DNA from: Phycisphaerales bacterium
GTDB lineage: Bacteria; Planctomycetota; Phycisphaerae; Tepidisphaerales; Tepidisphaeraceae
DNA length: 7,663 nt
Direction of reading: 5' to 3'
Assembly (NCBI GenBank): GCA_028288905.1
Contig: JAQGHJ010000380.1
Span: 1 to 7,663 of the forward strand
Positions 6,318 to 7,663 of the stretch are shown one piece after another; position 1 is the stretch's first letter, and the number at the start of each line of letters is the position of its first letter. The translations under genes were made by a program, and so were the position numbers. The notes beneath the pieces are model-generated. The model ran no database searches. It was not told where the DNA came from and saw nothing but the letters and a program-made list of their open reading frames with translations.

Positions 6318-7517
6318 TCACCGACTCGCCAGGCGCAATACGACGTCCGCCAGCCGCTCGTACTCGGCCGGCTCGTTGTACACCTGGCACGACACCCGAA
6401 GAAACCGCCCGCCGCCCCAGGCCACGAGCGGCACCTCAATCCGGTGGTCCGTGTAGAGCGACTGTTGGAGGGCGGCCTGGTCGGCGTCAGTCAGGTCGGC
6501 GAGTCGGGCCGGCAGCCGAACGGTGGCCATCGAGCCGAGCATCGAACCGTCGGTCGGGGTGAGGGGCTCCACCCCGAACCGGTCGCACAGCATCGCGTGC
6601 GCCCAGGCCGCCATGCGGTGATTGTGGCCGCGCACCCGATCCCACCCGCCCCACTGGCCCATGAAGTCGAGAGCCGCCCCGGCCGCCAGCCAGTTGCTGT
6701 GGTCGCGGGTCCCCTGCCAGTGGAACTCGGCCTCGAAGCCCTCGCCCGCCCAGTGGCTCGTAACCAGCGGGTGGACCGCGGCCCGTCGGTCGTCCCTCGC
6801 CCACACGAAGGCGGCCCCTTTCGGCCCGCAGCACCACTTGTGCAAGTTGCCGGCGTAGTGCGTCACGCCGCGGCGGCCGAGGGCGGCCAGGTCGAGCGGC
6901 AGCATGCCCGGGGCGTGCGCCCCGTCCACCAGAAGGTCGACGCCACGCGCGGCGCACGCGTCGGCGATCGCCCCGACCGGGAAGACGACCGCAGTCGGGG
7001 ATGTGACGTGGTCCACGACCAGCAGCCGCGTGTTCGGCCGCAGGCCGGCAACGACCGCGCGGGTGACGTCGTCGGCCGGCCCGACCGGCAGCGGCACGTC
7101 CACCTCGCGGTACGTCGCCCCGCTTCGGGCGCACACGAACTTCATCGCCTGCCGGACGGCGTGGTAGACGTGGGTCGTGGTCAGCAGCTCGTCGTCGGAG
7201 GACAGGGCGAGCGACCGCAGCACGCAGTTCACGCCCTCCGTAGCGTTCGAGACGAACCCGAGGTCCGACGGCGCGACGCCGAGGAACGCCGCGACCGGCT
7301 CCCGCGCCGCGGCCACGAGGGCCGGCCACCGCCGACCGAGCATCTCCACCGGCTCCGCCTCGACCCGCCGCCGCCACCCGTCCTGGGCGGCGGCGACGGC
7401 CCGCGGGACCGCCCCGAACGACCCGTGGTTCAGGAACGTCACCCCCGGCGCCAGCTGCCAGTGGGACCGGAGGTCCGATTCGAGCGGCGAGGGGGGCGTC
7501 AGGGTCTTGTCGGGCAC
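6318..7517 (-). CDS. PLP-dependent class V aminotransferase, isopenicillin-N-epimerase-like
   Basis: This is a fold-type I PLP enzyme. Counting from the GTG at 7517 (399 residues), the motifs are FLNHGSFG (28-35), SNATEGVN (90-97, cofactor phosphate region), VDGAHAPG (197-204, with D198 for the pyridine nitrogen and H201), NLHKWCCGPKG (224-234, Schiff-base K227), and RFLRVSCQVYN (371-381, where R374 is a likely substrate carboxylate anchor). The pattern matches the group often labelled CefD or isopenicillin N epimerase, which also includes desulfurase- and EgtE-like lyases. No beta-lactam genes are nearby, so that name should not be taken as function; amino-acid racemisation, C-S lyase or transaminase activity are all open. 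An in-frame GTG at 7553 would add 12 residues. I prefer 7517 because MPDKTL... gives a normal lead into the conserved core and a -10-like TACGCT lies inside the longer version. It is convergent with the haem protein gene. Confidence 0.9.
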   Translation of the reverse strand: MPDKTLTPPSPLESDLRSHWQLAPGVTFLNHGSFGAVPRAVAAAQDGWRRRVEAEPVEMLGRRWPALVAAAREPVAAFLGVAPSDLGFVSNATEGVNCVLRSLALSSDDELLTTTHVYHAVRQAMKFVCARSGATYREVDVPLPVGPADDVTRAVVAGLRPNTRLLVVDHVTSPTAVVFPVGAIADACAARGVDLLVDGAHAPGMLPLDLAALGRRGVTHYAGNLHKWCCGPKGAAFVWARDDRRAAVHPLVTSHWAGEGFEAEFHWQGTRDHSNWLAAGAALDFMGQWGGWDRVRGHNHRMAAWAHAMLCDRFGVEPLTPTDGSMLGSMATVRLPARLADLTDADQAALQQSLYTDHRIEVPLVAWGGGRFLRVSCQVYNEPAEYERLADVVLRLASR

Positions 7518-7523
7518 GCCGCG

Positions 7524-7529
7524 AGCGTA
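7524..7529 (-). promoter_or_regulatory. Possible -10 element of the aminotransferase gene
   Basis: On the - strand, TACGCT (7529 to 7524) is followed by CGC and lies 6 nt before the GTG at 7517. This fits the TANNNT pattern and the TCG that follows the -10 at the other promoters here. If real, transcription would begin at or near the start codon, giving a leaderless mRNA, consistent with the lack of a Shine-Dalgarno. No convincing -35 was found. Confidence 0.3.
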
Positions 7530-7563
7530 GCCCGCCCGCGGCGATGACGCCACGGCCTCAACG

Positions 7564-7595
7564 GTCGCCGGGCCGCATAAGGCCTGCCGGGCGAC
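7564..7595. repeat. Imperfect dyad in the divergent intergenic region
   Basis: GTCGCCGG (7564-7571) pairs with CCGGGCGAC (7587-7595) with a single bulged base, and an inner GGCC-GCATAA-GGCC (7571-7584) continues the symmetry. The element overlaps the proposed -35 of the rightward promoter at 7591-7596 and lies upstream of the leftward aminotransferase gene, so it could be an operator for either. GC-rich DNA produces such dyads often. Confidence 0.3.
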
Positions 7596-7618
7596 AAACC
7601 GGACGCGATGCGTAAAAT
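7591..7618 (+). promoter_or_regulatory. Candidate promoter for a gene beyond the right edge
   Basis: GCGACA (7591-7596) and TAAAAT (7613-7618) are 16 bp apart, and the -10 is followed by CGACGC. TAAAAT is the closest match to TATAAT in the window. Transcription would run rightward from about 7625 through the hairpin and Shine-Dalgarno near the edge. It is divergent from the aminotransferase gene. Confidence 0.5.
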
Positions 7619-7627
7619 CGACGCTCG

Positions 7628-7652
7628 CGGCCCGTTCGACCGGGCCGGAGGA
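7628..7652 (+). promoter_or_regulatory. Leader hairpin joined to a Shine-Dalgarno at the window edge
   Basis: CGGCCCG (7628-7634) pairs perfectly with CGGGCCG (7641-7647) around the 6-nt loop TTCGAC. The last base of the stem is the first base of GGAGGA (7647-7652), the best Shine-Dalgarno in the window. A start codon is expected about 8-12 nt later, possibly an ATG whose A is base 7663. No coding sequence of that gene is visible here. Confidence 0.45.
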
Positions 7653-7663
7653 CGCCCGAGACA

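Noticed and set aside
6318..7517. Beta-lactam biosynthesis function (isopenicillin N epimerase, cefD)
   Set aside because: The name is a common transfer for this PLP group; no beta-lactam pathway gene is present and substrate residues cannot be assigned from sequence alone.
6444..7547. Open frame of 367 codons on the + strand opposite the aminotransferase gene
   Set aside because: Its translation is Arg/Pro/His-rich without domains, and it mirrors a gene with all PLP-enzyme motifs in place.
1..7663. Mobile element, CRISPR array, tRNA or toxin-antitoxin locus
   Set aside because: No transposase or integrase motif, no regularly spaced repeats, no cloverleaf, and no pair of small overlapping genes was seen on either strand.

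Overview
The window is GC-rich bacterial DNA whose real genes are strongly biased to G/C in third codon positions. The long TreY, the Rrf2 regulator with a CPLGLPSHG...LCPMH cluster region, and the single-CXXCH secreted protein family all suggest a planctomycete, most likely of the Gemmataceae type. This is an inference from protein features; there is no rRNA or other marker in the window.

Positions 1-3981 hold the end of treZ and a complete treY on the + strand. These are the two enzymes of the TreY-TreZ pathway. TreY turns the reducing end of a maltooligosaccharide or glycogen chain into a terminal trehalosyl unit, and TreZ then releases free trehalose. A 189-bp gap with a candidate promoter separates them, so treY may have its own start of transcription. 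A strong hairpin without a U-tract follows treY.

Positions 4155-6218 hold, on the + strand, an Rrf2-family regulator and, 240 bp downstream, an exported protein with one c-type haem site. The regulator keeps three of the four IscR-type cluster ligand positions but has Ser in place of the middle Cys. The haem protein has no Met at all after its initiator, which rules out His/Met haem ligation. The pair may be a redox- or gas-sensing regulator and its target, but that link is inferred only from position.

Positions 6318-7517 hold, on the - strand, a PLP-dependent class V aminotransferase of the isopenicillin-N-epimerase-like group, convergent with the haem protein gene. The last 146 bp are a divergent intergenic region carrying a candidate rightward promoter, a GC hairpin and a good Shine-Dalgarno for a gene that begins at or just past the window edge.

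Three + strand promoter candidates share the string TAAANTCGA at the -10 position, which looks like a local -10/start signature. No tRNA, rRNA, CRISPR array, insertion sequence or phage gene was seen. The window looks like ordinary chromosome, and its least explained part is the Rrf2/monohaem protein pair.
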